The notes beneath the pieces were generated by a model, which saw nothing but the letters and a program-made list of their open reading frames with translations, did not search any database and was not told the DNA's origin. DNA of 64,000 nucleotides from Rapana venosa. Taxonomy: Eukaryota; Mollusca; Gastropoda; Neogastropoda; Muricidae. Numbering within the stretch: position 1 is the stretch's first letter; each line of letters opens with the position of its first letter. Shown piece by piece: positions 1 through 13,300 of this stretch. The stretch is from NCBI GenBank assembly GCA_028751875.1, contig CM054135.1, positions 5,545,891 through 5,609,890 on the forward strand, written 5' to 3'. A program made the position numbers and the translations under genes.

Positions 1-839
1 ATTGCACCCACAGACTGCAATCCATAACAGTAGCTCAACTTGTTTTTCTTTTCTTTTTTCTTTCCTTGCACTAAAAATGGTTTGGCTGTTGAAGGCACGA
101 GCCTGAGCTGAAGCTTTGACTGGCTCTTTCTTGAGTCATACATTTTCAAGCATTGTGTAGGTTTTATTCGTTTGTTTCATGATTTTTCTCTTTTCAATTT
201 CCATTGAAGATTTTCGTTTTCTTAATTTTTTTTTTTTACAACAGTGAAACACCATGCTTATGAATGTTGAAATAAGCGAATTGGTTCTCAGGATCATGTA
301 GATTTGTCAAAATTGACCTATTGATCTTTCATTGATTAAACCAGTGCATTTGAGTGAGTTTTGGAAGAGGTGGGGTTGGGATGGAATTTGCATTAAAATT
401 AATGACAGGCACTGAAATGTGTCAAAGTGAAGTTAAAAGCCATCCAACCTTAACGGGGAAAAGAGGAGAAAGAAGATCAGGAAAACCAATGAATGGAACA
501 TAGTGACTTGTGTTGCAGCACAGCTTATTCAGTGATGGTATGTGAGGAGGGGGGGGGGGGGGGGGGGGGTAGGATGGTGGTTATATTATCAAAAAGAATG
601 GTTGTGGTTTACACAACACAGTGAGTTGAAGTCTCTCAATTACTAGATTTATTGTTGATTCCAGGCTGCAGCTTTGTGGAATTTGTGCATATAATTTTTA
701 AAAGTTATTATCTAGGCTCAAAAGCATTTTTTACTTTAGTTTTTGTTGCATAATTTGTTTTTCTCTCAAACGTGTTCTCCTAGTGACAGGAAAGCTGGTC
801 AGGCGTCATGTTATGAAAACTTGTCTGTCCCCTGTGCAG
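1..839 (+). other. Top2 intron, 3' part
   Basis: No coding exon is recognised. The stretch is AT-rich with T runs and one long G run. It ends in a standard acceptor (CTGTGCAG at 832-839) before the first exon in the window. Confidence 0.6.
549..569. repeat. Homopolymer G tract
   Basis: About 21 consecutive G. Its length is unreliable in any sequencing technology. Confidence 0.9.
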
Positions 840-1042
840 GTTTGGGAACCTCGACATCAAAAGAGGCCAAAGAATACTTCTCTGACATGCCCCGCCACCG
901 CATTCCCTTCCGTTACGGGGGCGGTGAAGACGACGCCTCCATCAACCTGGCCTTCAGCAAGAAGAAGGTGGAGGACCGCAAAGAGTGGCTGTCCAACTAC
1001 ATGGAGGACCGCAAACGGCGCACCGAGATGGGCCTGTCAGAG
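840..1042 (+). CDS. Top2: Top2 in-window exon 1
   Basis: Encodes the conserved GLGTSTSKEAKEYF block and FSKKKVEDRKEWL, matching the segment between TOPRIM and the winged helix. Acceptor AG at 838-839; the first Gly codon is split (G|GT). Donor gtaccg at 1043 after a Glu codon, phase 0. Confidence 0.93.
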
Positions 1043-4000
1043 GTACCGGGTCTGTCGGCCTTTCATGAAGCCTTGGCCGAGATACAGGATTTTTTTTTTT
1101 TATTTATTCTTTTATATCGAGGATAATGGAATAAGCACTCATGTGCTTTTTTTTTTTTTTACATCCAGTCCCCGTGTGTATGCGCTTTTGTCAATTTTGT
1201 CATCTGTTTCCACCGGCACACAATGGCCTACTCTTCCGAAAAGCGGAACAGGATTTAATGTGTGCGCAGGATGTTCTGCGTGCGTTCGAACACGGGGCCT
1301 CGGTTTATAATCTCATCTGAAGGACTGACATTCAGTTACATTTTTTTGGTGGTCAAACTGGGAAGAAAGGGCGAGGCTGGGAATCGAACCCAGAACCTCA
1401 CGGTTTACTTGTTGGCAGGCAAACGTCTTAACCATCCTGCCACCTTCATTCCTAGATATGTTATGGGTCATTTTGCAAAGTTTTCCTACCATGGAGGGTG
1501 CTGTTCTCACAGACATTACAGAAGAAACGACTACATGTACAGTTATGGAATGCACATCACTTCACCAAAGAACGAATAGAGAGATACTCTGATTAATGTC
1601 ATAAAGCACTGTAGACTGAAATGTACGAGAGTGTGGCTATGTGCAGTATTGTCATATGCTATGTTTAGAAGCTTTGTCATATGAGCAAAAATCTGTTACA
1701 CTTCCATTAAGTGCCAGACACAAGTTAATTTTGTAAAGAAATATGTGATAGAGTCACTGTTCTCTGAAATGACAGGAATGGTTCTAAAGATAGTGGTCAC
1801 TTTGTGACATGGTTAGCATCTGCTTTTGTGTGAATAATACCAAGAGAAACAACCCCTCAAGTGAATGGAATGAAATCATAAAACTCCTTTATTATGTAGC
1901 TCTATTTCCCTTTACAGCGTCATAATTAGGAAAATGTATTTTGAGCCCCAGAAAGAAATCTATTATTAAATTACCTTTTTTTAAATTATTTTTTTATTTA
2001 TTGAACTTTTGAATATGAATTCAGGTCAATCATATCAATACAGGTTCTGTCATATACATATGACAGGCAGAGGTGTCATGAATGTGTTCCAATTTACAAA
2101 AATTGCTGAATTGTAACCTGTTGGGAGCCTGTGTTTGAGTGCAGAGAACCCAAATGAAGTACTGCTAGAGAAATCAATAAAACTACCGGAAAAACTAGCA
2201 TTGTCAGCATGAACAACTACTGAAGAACATTATGAAGGGTAAACAGGCAAAAGAAACTTCGACCCAGCACTATCAACATTGTTATTCTCTGGGGGTTTTT
2301 CTGCGGGGACAGCTGTACCTGTACACCAAGGACACGCAGCAGATCACCTTCAGCGAGTTCATCAACCGGGAGCTGATTCTCTTCAGCAACGCGGACAACG
2401 TGCGCTCCATCCCCTCTCTGATGGACGGCCTGAAGCCCGGCCAGCGCAAGGTGCTCTTCACCTGCATCAAGCGCAACCTGACCCAGAAGGAGATCAAGGT
2501 GGCGCAGCTGGCCGGCTCTGTGGCCGAGCACTCCGCCTACCACCACGGCGAGGTAGGAACTCCTGCTCTTCCTTCCTTCCTTTCTTTCTGGTGTGTGTGT
2601 GTCTGTGTGTGGTGGTCTTGTTGTTTTGTGGTGGTCTTGTTGTGTTTTACTGTCTTTGCTTGGAGTGCTGATGGTGGAAGTGAAGAAGAGCCAAGTTTTT
2701 ATTTTTGTTTTTTGTTGTTTTTAAAAAAAGACCTTAAGTTGAAATGCTATTGTTGAAAAACACTGCCCTCAATATGCTGGCCCCTGGATGGAGAAGCTAA
2801 GGTCTCTGACATCTCGCTTCTCAATGATGAGGTAGGTTCTAGGAACACCTTTAACTAAATTGACTTTACCTGTTCTGATTTTTGGGATGGTGTCTAACCA
2901 TGACACCTTAGCATGCATTTTTAAAAATTTGGTCATTTGTCCCTACCGGCATGAAATGGCATACTCTTCTGCATGGCAGAACAGGTTTTTAATGTGTGTG
3001 CAAGATATTCTGCATGCATCTGCACATGTGGCCTTGGTTTATAGTCTATCTACAGACTTTGACATTCAGTTTGGTTTTCTCGTCAAACGAGAAAGAAAGG
3101 GCAAGGCTGACATTGTACAAAGCACACCTTGATGTAGAATGAATCATTTCCATGCTTGTGTCATGATGACGGTTGTGACTCAGGAAAGTGGGTGTGGTGG
3201 TGTTGTTGTTGTGCAGGGTTCCTTGATGAGCACCATTATCAACCTGGCCCAGAACTTTGTGGGCTCCAACAACCTCAACCTGCTGCAGCCTATTGGACAG
3301 TTCGGCACACGTCTGCATGGGGCAAGGATGCTGCCAGTCCCCGTTACATCTTCACCATGCTCAGGTCAGTCCATGTTGGCCGGCCAAGCTGCTTGTCCAG
3401 GCCCTGTGCCAACTCTCAACACTTTGCCATTTTATTTTGTGGCGAATTGTCATGAAGTAAAAGTTGGATACAATCTGTATAAACTCAGGGTCATTCTGAT
3501 TTCATGCAAAATATGGCTTGTTTTATGTCAGATGAAAGGTTATGAAAGTATCGGTTGATTTGTAAATTTTGAATAGACAGATTTGCAATAAGAATATAGT
3601 CAGTAAAGCAAAACTTTCTTGTCTTTTTATATTAGTAAAACCATCCAAACAAAAAACCAGGAAAAACTTTTTTTCTTTTCATCTTTTATTAAGCTTTTTT
3701 TTACAGTCTTAAAAAAACCCACATATATTCTGAACATTATATCCAAATTTCAAGCTCTTTTCTTATGAAATAATGAGCTATGCCATTGAAATGACTGTTC
3801 ACACTTTATGTGGATCTGTGTCCCCGCCACACATGCTCTCTGCATCAAATGTCATGCTGATTTGCTCTTAGCAAGACATCTTACATTCCAAATACACCTA
3901 CCCATTATCAGCTCACTTTGGCTACATTCTTTTATGAACTGGAGCTGAAGTAGAAGATCATTTTGTATGGAAGTAAGACTTAAACAGAGAGGGAGGCGGG

Positions 4001-7000
4001 CTTTACTATGAAACCTCAGTTTGTGTGTGTTGCATATGATTTTTTGGGGTCTATTTTTTTGGTCACTATTAGAATTTCAAAGTTGTCGGTTACCTCTTTG
4101 TTATTTTACCTTTTGGTATTTTGTTTTTCTTACGGTCCATTATCTGTTTTACTCTTTTTTTCCTCTATTTTCCCAGATCTCTGTTGCTTTCTCTCCTGCT
4201 TCTCTCTCCCTGTTTTTTTCCTCCTCTCCCTCTTTTGCTCTGTGTCTGTTTCTCTCAAATCAAGAGCAAGTAGAAAGACACAGAAAGATTATTTTTTTCC
4301 TGTCTTATCTTGCCAAGTCTACTCCACGAGGGTTGACTCATCCTTTATAATCGTGTGGTTGTTGCAGTCCTTTGGCCCGCCATGTCATCAACGCAAAGGA
4401 CGATGCTCTGCTGCGGCACCTGCTTGATGACAACCAGAGGATAGAGCCAGAGTGGTACTGCCCCATTCTGCCCATGGTGCTCATCAACGGCACAGACGGC
4501 ATTGGCACAGGCTGGAGCACCAAAGTCCCCAACTACGACATCCGGGAGGTTGTGGCCAACCTCAGACGCTTGCTAGATGGCCAAGATCCTCTCCCCATGG
4601 TACACTTAAAAAATATTTTTAAAAATCTTTTTCAGTATCAATCATGTGATAATTATGTTCTTGGATTTTTGTGTTGTTACTGGCAGGTTGTCAATGTGAG
4701 AGTTCAGAAACAGAAATTGCATTAGTTCATGACATGCATTCCCATCAGTAATGCTGTTTTGATCCCACACTTTGGTGGTATAAACAAAAAAAATTATGAA
4801 AAGAAAGGAAGGAAAAACCTCCAAAACAAAAATAGATTTGCCTGGTTTAAACTGAGGTTTTTTTTTTTCCAACTGGGCAACAGATATTTTGGTGGTGGTA
4901 TAAACATGGGATGTTGACCGGTCTGTTCCAGGTGCCTGCATTCAAAAACTTCCGTGGCACTGTGGAAGAGCTGGGTGAAAACCGCTTCATCTGCAGTGGA
5001 GAGATATCGGTGATTGACGACTGCACCGTGGAGATCTCTGAGCTGCCGGTGCGCACCTGGACCCAGACCTACAAGGAGGAAGTGCTGGAGCCCCTGCTGC
5101 AAGGCACCGACAAAACGCCCGCCATGATCACGTTAGTGGCTTTCTGTTTCTGTAGAACAAGTTAACAACAGATGCTGCAAGGCACCGACAAAACGCCCGC
5201 CATGATCACGTTAGTGGCTTTCCGTTTCTTTACAGCAGTAGAACAAGTTAACAACAGATGCTGCAAGGCACCGACAAAACGCCCGCCATGATCACGTTAG
5301 TGGCTTTCTGTTTCTGTAGAACAAGTTAACAACAGATGCTGCAAGGCACCGACAAAACGCCCGCCATGATCACGTTAGTGGCTTTCTGTTTCTGTGGAGT
5401 AGTAGAACAAGTTACATTGGATGTTGCAAGGCTCTGACAAAACGCCCGCCATAATCACGTTAGTGGCTTTCCGTTTCTGTAGAACAAGTTAACAACAGAT
5501 GTTTGCAAGGCTCTGACAAAACGCCCGCCATAATCACGTTAGTGGCTTTCCGTTTCTGTAGAACAAGTTAACAACAGATGTTGCAAGGCTCTGACAAAAC
5601 GCCCGCCATAATCACGTTAGTGGCTTTCTGTTTCTTTACAGTAGTAGAACAAGTTAACAACAGATGCTGCAAGGCCCCGACAGAAACACCTGTCATAATC
5701 ACATTATTTTTCTCTTTCTTCCTGTCGGAACAAATAATTACTTTCTGTGGAGCCTCTGCTGCAAGGCGTGATCATTCACTATTCTCATGCTGCAATGCAC
5801 TGAGACTAAAACCCTCCGTCCTCCATGGGGGATGCCAGGGTCCTGTCAGTGTAAACAGCATCCCCACCTTCTGGAGATTCTGTGCCAACAATCCCCTCTT
5901 TTCTGTCCTTCTCTTTTTCTGAGTGAAAATGCTTTGTGCTGTTCTGTGTGCATGTGTGTGTGTGGGTTTTTGTTTGTGGTTTTGTTTGATTTGTTTGTGG
6001 GCTTTTTTTAATCATGCTTTTCTTTTTTTTCCCGTTTTCAGAGAGAGAAAAAATCTGCATATTATATGGAGTTTCTTTACATGTTGTTGACTGCTGTGTG
6101 CTACAGGGACTACAAGGAGTACAACACGGACACGACAGTGAGGTTTGTGGTGAAGATGAACCCAGAAAAACTGGCCCAGGCTGAGCAGGCTGGACTGCAC
6201 AAGGTCTTCAAGCTGCAGAGCAACCTCTCCGCCAACATGGTCAGTCGTCTGTAGTGCAGGATGTATCGCTTCATGACATTCTGACAGGGTGTAGATATGG
6301 TGCTGGTCACAGGTCGCCCATTAAAAAAATATGTGAACTGATAGGTTGGTTGTCCCCTGTAGGGATGTCGGGGGCCTGTCAGTTATAGATCCCCACCTTC
6401 TAGAAATTCTGTGCTAGGAGTGCCCCATTTTTTTTCTGTATCATTTCTGCCTTGTTTTCTTCCTGTCAACTCCTTGTCTACTTCGTTTTGCTTTCTTGGT
6501 CCATTCTCCTGCCTTTTTTCTGTAAATAAAAGATAGCAATTCTCTCCCATGCCAAAGTCGGATACGCTGGGCCTGACTTGTCAGGTGCTTAACGGCAGAG
6601 CAACACATTTTTGCTCATATGACAGACAGCAATACTTGCTGTCTGAGTGTTCAAAGAAGAAGAAGAATCTGTTGGTTGCATTGCTGACCAAACATTGATC
6701 TGTTAATTTGTTGGTTGCATTGCTGACCAAACATTGATCTGTTGGCTTTTTTCCTCTACAAGCTGGGATCAGTTTGCATATTGGGGGGGGGGTGGGGGGG
6801 GACTGCCCCACATACATTTAACACTGTCAGGAGGAACCTGACATGGTTGTAAATTTTCAGTGCAGTCTGATCAATATATTCATTTTATAGTAGTGTGTAT
6901 TGACAAGGGGTAACAGTGTTTCCACTGAAAGGAGGATTTTTATGCTTTGGTGGTCTCGTCGCAGAGGTTTCGTGTGTTGGTCACAGGGTGTATCTCAAGC

Positions 7001-7320
7001 AGGGTATGTTCTTGTTCAAAACCAAGGGAGCAGCCAACAAGCAGATAATGAATATACAGGGACTAAATTCATGATGTATGAGACTGCAAGGGCTATTTCT
7101 TTGCTGTCAACATTCTAAATCTGGCCTCTCAAACACTAAATCACAATTGCTTGAGAAGGCAGGTCTTCCCTCATGTCAACCATGGTGGATCGGTGGTCTA
7201 GAGGTAACGCGCCTGTCTAGAATGCGAAAAGTCCGGGTCTGGTGTGTGCGTGGTTCGTATCCCATTTGGGCCCGAAATTTTTTCCCATCCATTAGACCAT
7301 GAGTGGTGGTCTGGGCGCTA

Positions 7321-7351
<31 letters not shown>

Positions 7352-10300
7352 CGTGTGTTACACAAAATTTTCAGCGCACGTAAAAGAACCCACGGCAACA
7401 AGAGAGTTGGCCCTGGCAAAATTCTTAGAAAAAAAGCCACTCATAGGGAAACAAATACAGTTGCAGACCAAAAGAAAAAAAAAAAGTGTGGCGCTGCTCT
7501 TGTGGCGACATGCTCTCCCCTGGGAGAGCAGCCCGAATTTCACGCAGAGAAATCTCGTGACTTAAAGTGGTATAAAATAATAAATAAAATAAAACCACTT
7601 TTTTTTAAATTGCATTTTATAAACTTAATTTAAGCTCTCATAAAGATTGAAAAGAAGACACAGGTGCTGAAAACTGTTTTGATATACTTGAACATACATT
7701 GGAGTAAGAACTTTCTTTAAAAGAGTTGTGGTTTAAATCTCTTCCCTCCCTCCCCCAACCTTCAAAAGAAAACAACCCCCAAAACATGTATTGAAGTATA
7801 TTTTTTGGGAAACTATATTCAAATCGTGTTTGACAAACAGAAGCTATGAGTATCAAAAAACGTGTTTTACAGGTGTTGTTTGACCACAACGGCTGCATCA
7901 AGAGGTACAGCCACGTGGAGGAGATTTTACGAGAGTTCTACGAGGTGCGGTTGGACTTCTACCAGCGTCGTAAAGTCTACCTGGAAGGCATGCTGAGTGC
8001 CGAGTCCCTCAAGCTGGACAACATTGCCCGCTTCATTCTGGAGAAGATTGAAGGCACCATTGTCATTGGTGAGTTCTGCTCATTCCTGGGTTTTTTTTGC
8101 CCACCCCTTCTTTTTTTCCAAAGTAGATTAAATGCTGTGATATATTGCTTATTTCTCGCTTGTTCACCATTTTTAGGTGTACTGTCATGGAAAGTTTAGT
8201 ACGATCAGAAAACTCGGAGCTGTTAGTTTTGTTTGAATTCTTGTCTTAAGATCATACAGAGAACTGACACTAGCAACTCCCTGTTCATTGAAGGATGTAA
8301 CCACAATGATCTGTAAACGGGTAGGTATGTTTGAAACGGGGATTCTCTCATGTTAAACAACAGATTTGTATTCATCTTGACAAATATGAATAAAAATGCT
8401 TGTGTTGCACTGTAAATGCATTTCTGTTCAACAATACATGCAGACTGAAAAATATATTCCACTAAAAAAAAAGTATGGCATGGCCCTTGTGAATGACATC
8501 ATCTTCCCTGGGAAAGTAGACCGGCTTGTATGTAGAGAAACCTACCATGACTAAGTGGGGCACACTACAAGACAATGCAATACAGTGCACTGTAATATCA
8601 ATGTAATACAATGCAAGGCAATACAAAGTGCAATACACTACAATGCAATACACTCCAGTCACTGCATTACACTCCAATACAATGCAAGACAAGACATGAC
8701 ACTGCTGTAACTGTGGTCACTATGGTTTGTGCATGCAGCTGTCATTGTTGTGTGTGCGTGCAGAGAACAAACCAAAGCGTGAAATCATCCAGACCCTGGT
8801 CAGACGCGGCTACGACTCGGATCCTGTCAAAGCCTGGAAGGAGGCGCAGAAGAAGGACAAGGTACAGGAGGAGGAGAAGTTATCTTCACTTTGTCACCTC
8901 AAATTACTTATTTCATGCATGGGGGGTGGGAGGGGGGTATCCCTGGCATTAGATCACTGTTGTCAAACTTGGCAGCTGCAGCAGTTTCGAGGTCAATGTC
9001 CAGGTTACTTTTCACATCAACTGGTTCCATTTTAACAAGATTTTTATGTGGCTGCCCAAGTCCTTGTTCAGCAGATTTATACCAATGTTTTGAGTGGGTT
9101 TTTTTGTCCAGTTTTCTAATTCTGCAGTATTCTTCTTCCTTTTTTGTCATGTTTCTCCCAGGAGAGGTTTGACATTGATGAGCCTTCTCCATCTCTCTCT
9201 GTTTTGAGCTTCCTCCTTATTTATGCCCCTTTCTCTAAGATCATCTGCATTACAGGCAGCACAGGTTTTGCTAGGTCTTCCCTTTGGTCTCTTTCCATCC
9301 ACTAAGATGTTCATTGCTCTTTTTATGATGTGGTGGTCTGCTTTCCGTTGAATGTGCCCAAACCAGCGCAGTCTATTGGTACTAGCTACAGACTTCGGAT
9401 CATCAACTTTGCACATTCTCCATAGTTCTTCATTCGTGATCCTGTCTTCCCATTTGATCTTTGTCATGTAGCGTAGCATTCGGTTTTCACAGCTCTTCAA
9501 CAAACGTTTGACGGTTTTTGTGAAAACCCACATCTCCGAACCATACAGGAGAAAAGGTCTGATCTAATTCTACAGTATGGTGACCATATATTATTCAAAT
9601 TACTGAGGCTTCAGAATGAACACTTATACAAACTAGAAACTTTGCCAACTTATTTTACATACACTGTGTCAGTGCCTGATTTCTGAGTATAGGCAGCTTA
9701 TTCACAGTAAAATATTTTGTGTTGTAGCTTTTTATTTTTGTTAAAAAATCTAGGAAATGTCCAAGTTTTAAAAAGAAGAAGAAGAATTTGATTTCTGAGG
9801 TAAGATGTAAGTTTGGTGTCTTATAAATCAACTGTAGAAAGAAACAAACTGAATGTGATGGTTTTAAAGTTATAGTGATTGTGTTTGTGTGGTTGCTTTC
9901 TTGTCTTTTTTTTGTCTTTTTAGCCTAGAGTTGTTTTTTTGAAGTTGTGAAAATAAGAGACACCAGGCTTTAGAAAATAGTTCTCCATCTTTCATCACTT
10001 TGTCCATGTTAATGAAGAGGTCCACAAGGTGATCTGAGAAACCCCATAAACTGGCTGCTCGATGGGAGCACTCAAGTTTGTGTAATGAAGAAGTACGTAT
10101 ATGCCGGTGCTGACAGAACTGTTGACAGTCGAGTGTTGTACAGGAGGAGTACCTAGAAGAGGAGGAGCAGAACGACAACGCCGGTTCTGCTGCTGCTGCT
10201 GCTGCTGAAGACAAGGGGGCTCCTGACTTCAACTACATCCTCAACCTGCCCCTGTGGAGTCTGACCAAAGAACGCAAGGATGAGCTCCTCAAGCAAGGAG

Positions 10301-13300
10301 AGTCGAAGGTCAGTGCTTGATTTGAAGAAGGATGGGGGGCTTGGCAGGGAGATTAAAAACAGGATTAGTCTGTCTTCGGTTTTTTTCTCTGCATCATCAA
10401 ACACGCTAGTTCTTTAAGTAATGCATCAATAATCATTGTTTGCTTTTAGACAAGCAAGTATTTGGGGGGTTTTATGGGGAATTTTTTCATGCTGAAGCTT
10501 ATTTTGATCATATTTCATAGTGCATGTTTGCAACTTGTATGACATTTTGTAACTGATCTGGATTGCATGTACAGTCTTTTCTTGTCTTGAGATTTGTTAT
10601 TTATATTGAGATAGGCAAGGAATATACTTTTTTCTTGTCAAATAAAACTTGAGGCCAGGACATATTATACCCACTTACTTCACTTGGAGATGCATCACAA
10701 AATTTACAGGCCAGCACATGGGACACTTCATCAAAAAGAAGATCGTAGAATACAACAAAGCATTTCTTCAATACAGGATAGCAGTGTGTGTATCTTATGC
10801 ATATGATTGTGTGAGTGTGGCTGATTCAGCATAGCTGTGTGTGTGTGTGTGTGTGTAACAGAGGGAAGAACTGCTGGAGCTGAGGAAGAAGTCTCCCTCC
10901 GACCTGTGGGTGGATGACCTGGACCAGTTCTCAATCGTCTTGGATGTAAGTCTGATGCTGGGATAGAAACACGGAGAAAGAGTGAAACAAAGAGGTGAAC
11001 CAGTAAAAGAAGACAGGTATTATTTTGGCAGCAAAGAATACAATCATGTGTGTAATGGGAGAGGTGCTGCTCTTTTGGGGTAGACTAGAAAGTCATGGAA
11101 ACTTTTATGTCTCATGATGTTTTGTTATGATGATAAGGGAGATGCTATATATGATGTGAATTTTGAATTTAGAATATAAAATATCTGTTTAAGATGTGTG
11201 GTTGACTTCTTTGCTACTGTTCATCTTTTCCCTTTATGGCCCTGGACGTTAGCTTTGTCAGCTATTGATGTCATTTGTAAGAGTCTGCATTAAAATGTTG
11301 TTATGCTTTTAAATGTTATATTTAGATTGTCTCAAGCCGTGTCAAGCACATAGCGCACCAACCTGTACATGCCAGTACAGGGAAATAAAATCCTCTGTTG
11401 TCAGACTGTGGCTGCCTATACATAGTGAGGTACTTATAAACAGCCATAAACGCAAACTTCTTATCCAGTATGTACTTTTTGTTACTCCTCGGCGTGATGA
11501 ATGAGATGGCATTTGGTTTGGGATGATCCCCAGGGTGACTGCCTGGCTGGCTAACGCCCACTAACAATATTTTTAACCTTTGACTAGCAATCCATGACAA
11601 TAAAATAAACATGCTTGTGTTTTCTTGCTCCTGTATGTAACTGATTCTTGATCTGATGAGGACCTTCTTTTTTTCACCCTTGCAAGCACGATAGTTGTTA
11701 AGCAGAATGTGACATGGATAGAAAGGAACATTTCTTGACACTTGCGTTGTTTGACTCAAACAGGAGGTGGAGCAGCAGGAGCGTGAGGACATGAAGGTGG
11801 ACGTGAAGCCAGGAAAGCAGGGCAAAGTAGGAAAGCTCAAGTCCAAGAAGGCCATACAGCAGACCCTGCCCTCCCCTGTGGGCCGCAGGATCCAGCCACG
11901 CATCGACAGCGCCACCAAGATGAAGGCGGAGAAGGCAGACGCCAAGAAGTCCAAGGGACCGAAGGTTGATCATCCTTTGTCTTTGCTTCTGTTTGTAGCT
12001 AACCTGCAGAGGAGAATGGGAAAGAGCGGGAATTACCTTATTTGTTTGATTCAAATCAAACTGAAAAGAGAATTGGAATTGTTTTGGTTTTTTTCAGTTA
12101 TTGTTAGCACCGGTTCTAATGTGCAGAAAAATAATGAACAAATGTTTTTGCCGAGCATGTGATAAAGTTTGAACCTGTGGGTAGTAGTGGACAGATGTGA
12201 AGCTGTAACCAACTACAAAGAGCTGACTTAGGGTCATATGTAATGCTTTGCTTGGAACTGATTTGTGATAAATAAAAAGCAACGAAAACTGGTCCTTAAG
12301 CCTACTGTGCCCAGACTTTAAAAAATTTTTGTGACTGACTTGTTGCTGATAATTGCTATTCTTGTACAAAAGGCTGTTTATTTTGTGAAGGATCCCAGAC
12401 TGTTTCTCTGTGACCAAACGAATATAATGCTGTGTCTACAGGGCAGAAAAGGAAAGCTGTTTGAAGAGGACCCCTCAGAAAACACCAATGACGGGGTAGC
12501 CAGCGTGAAAGAGGAAGACACAGCTGCTGAGACGACAGAACCAGAGCCGCTGTCGCTGGCTCAGCGCCTCAAGCTGACCTCGGATGTGAAGGCGAAGATG
12601 ACCAAGCCCACCACCAGCAGCAGCAGCCTGGCCAAGCCCACCACCACCAACAGCGTGACCTCCTCCGAGGCAGATGTTGTCAAAGAGAAGAAACCTCGCA
12701 AGCCAGCAGGCACCGGCCGAGGACGGCCCAAAGGTGGGCAGGCAGGCAGGCAGTGAGAGTTTAGATCACCGGCCAGGGCAGGCTGCAGATGATCACTTAG
12801 TTTTACCCTTTGTAGCGAAACAGGCAGCAATAAAAGTGCTGACTAACAGCAGCTGCTGCGCTGAGTTATTTGTTTTTCTGCCTTGTGGATAACAGTCTTA
12901 AACTGTATTGTTTGTCACTGTTGTCAGCATTCAAAACTAGCAACTTCAGTTTTCCTCTCTTGCATGCATCGTTTTCCACATGCAAACATTCAAGGTTGAG
13001 AAACCAGTAACCCTCTCTCCATCCTAACCAACCAGAAATAATTTCTTTCAGAGTTCAAGTTCAATACGCATTGTGATAGATCTTTGCTTTTTAAAAAAAA
13101 GATTTTATGGAAAATTTCCTCCTTGTGCATTCGGGGTCAGTGATGTGATGGTTGTTTCTGTTGTTCCAGGAGGTTCAGGGGGGTCTCCTACCCGCGGCAA
13201 GAAAGGCAAGAAACGCAGTGCCTGGTCAGATTCAGAGGATGACATGGATGTGAGTGACCTGTCGGAAGATGACATCGAGACAAAGCCTGCAGTGACCCAG

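Noticed and set aside
5170..5660. Additional coding exons within the tandem array
   Set aside because: Each cryptic 38-base unit would shift the reading frame, and direct splicing of exon 5 to exon 6 is in phase.
11322..11954. 210-codon minus-strand frame
   Set aside because: Antisense of Top2 exon 11 and its intron; no recognisable domain.
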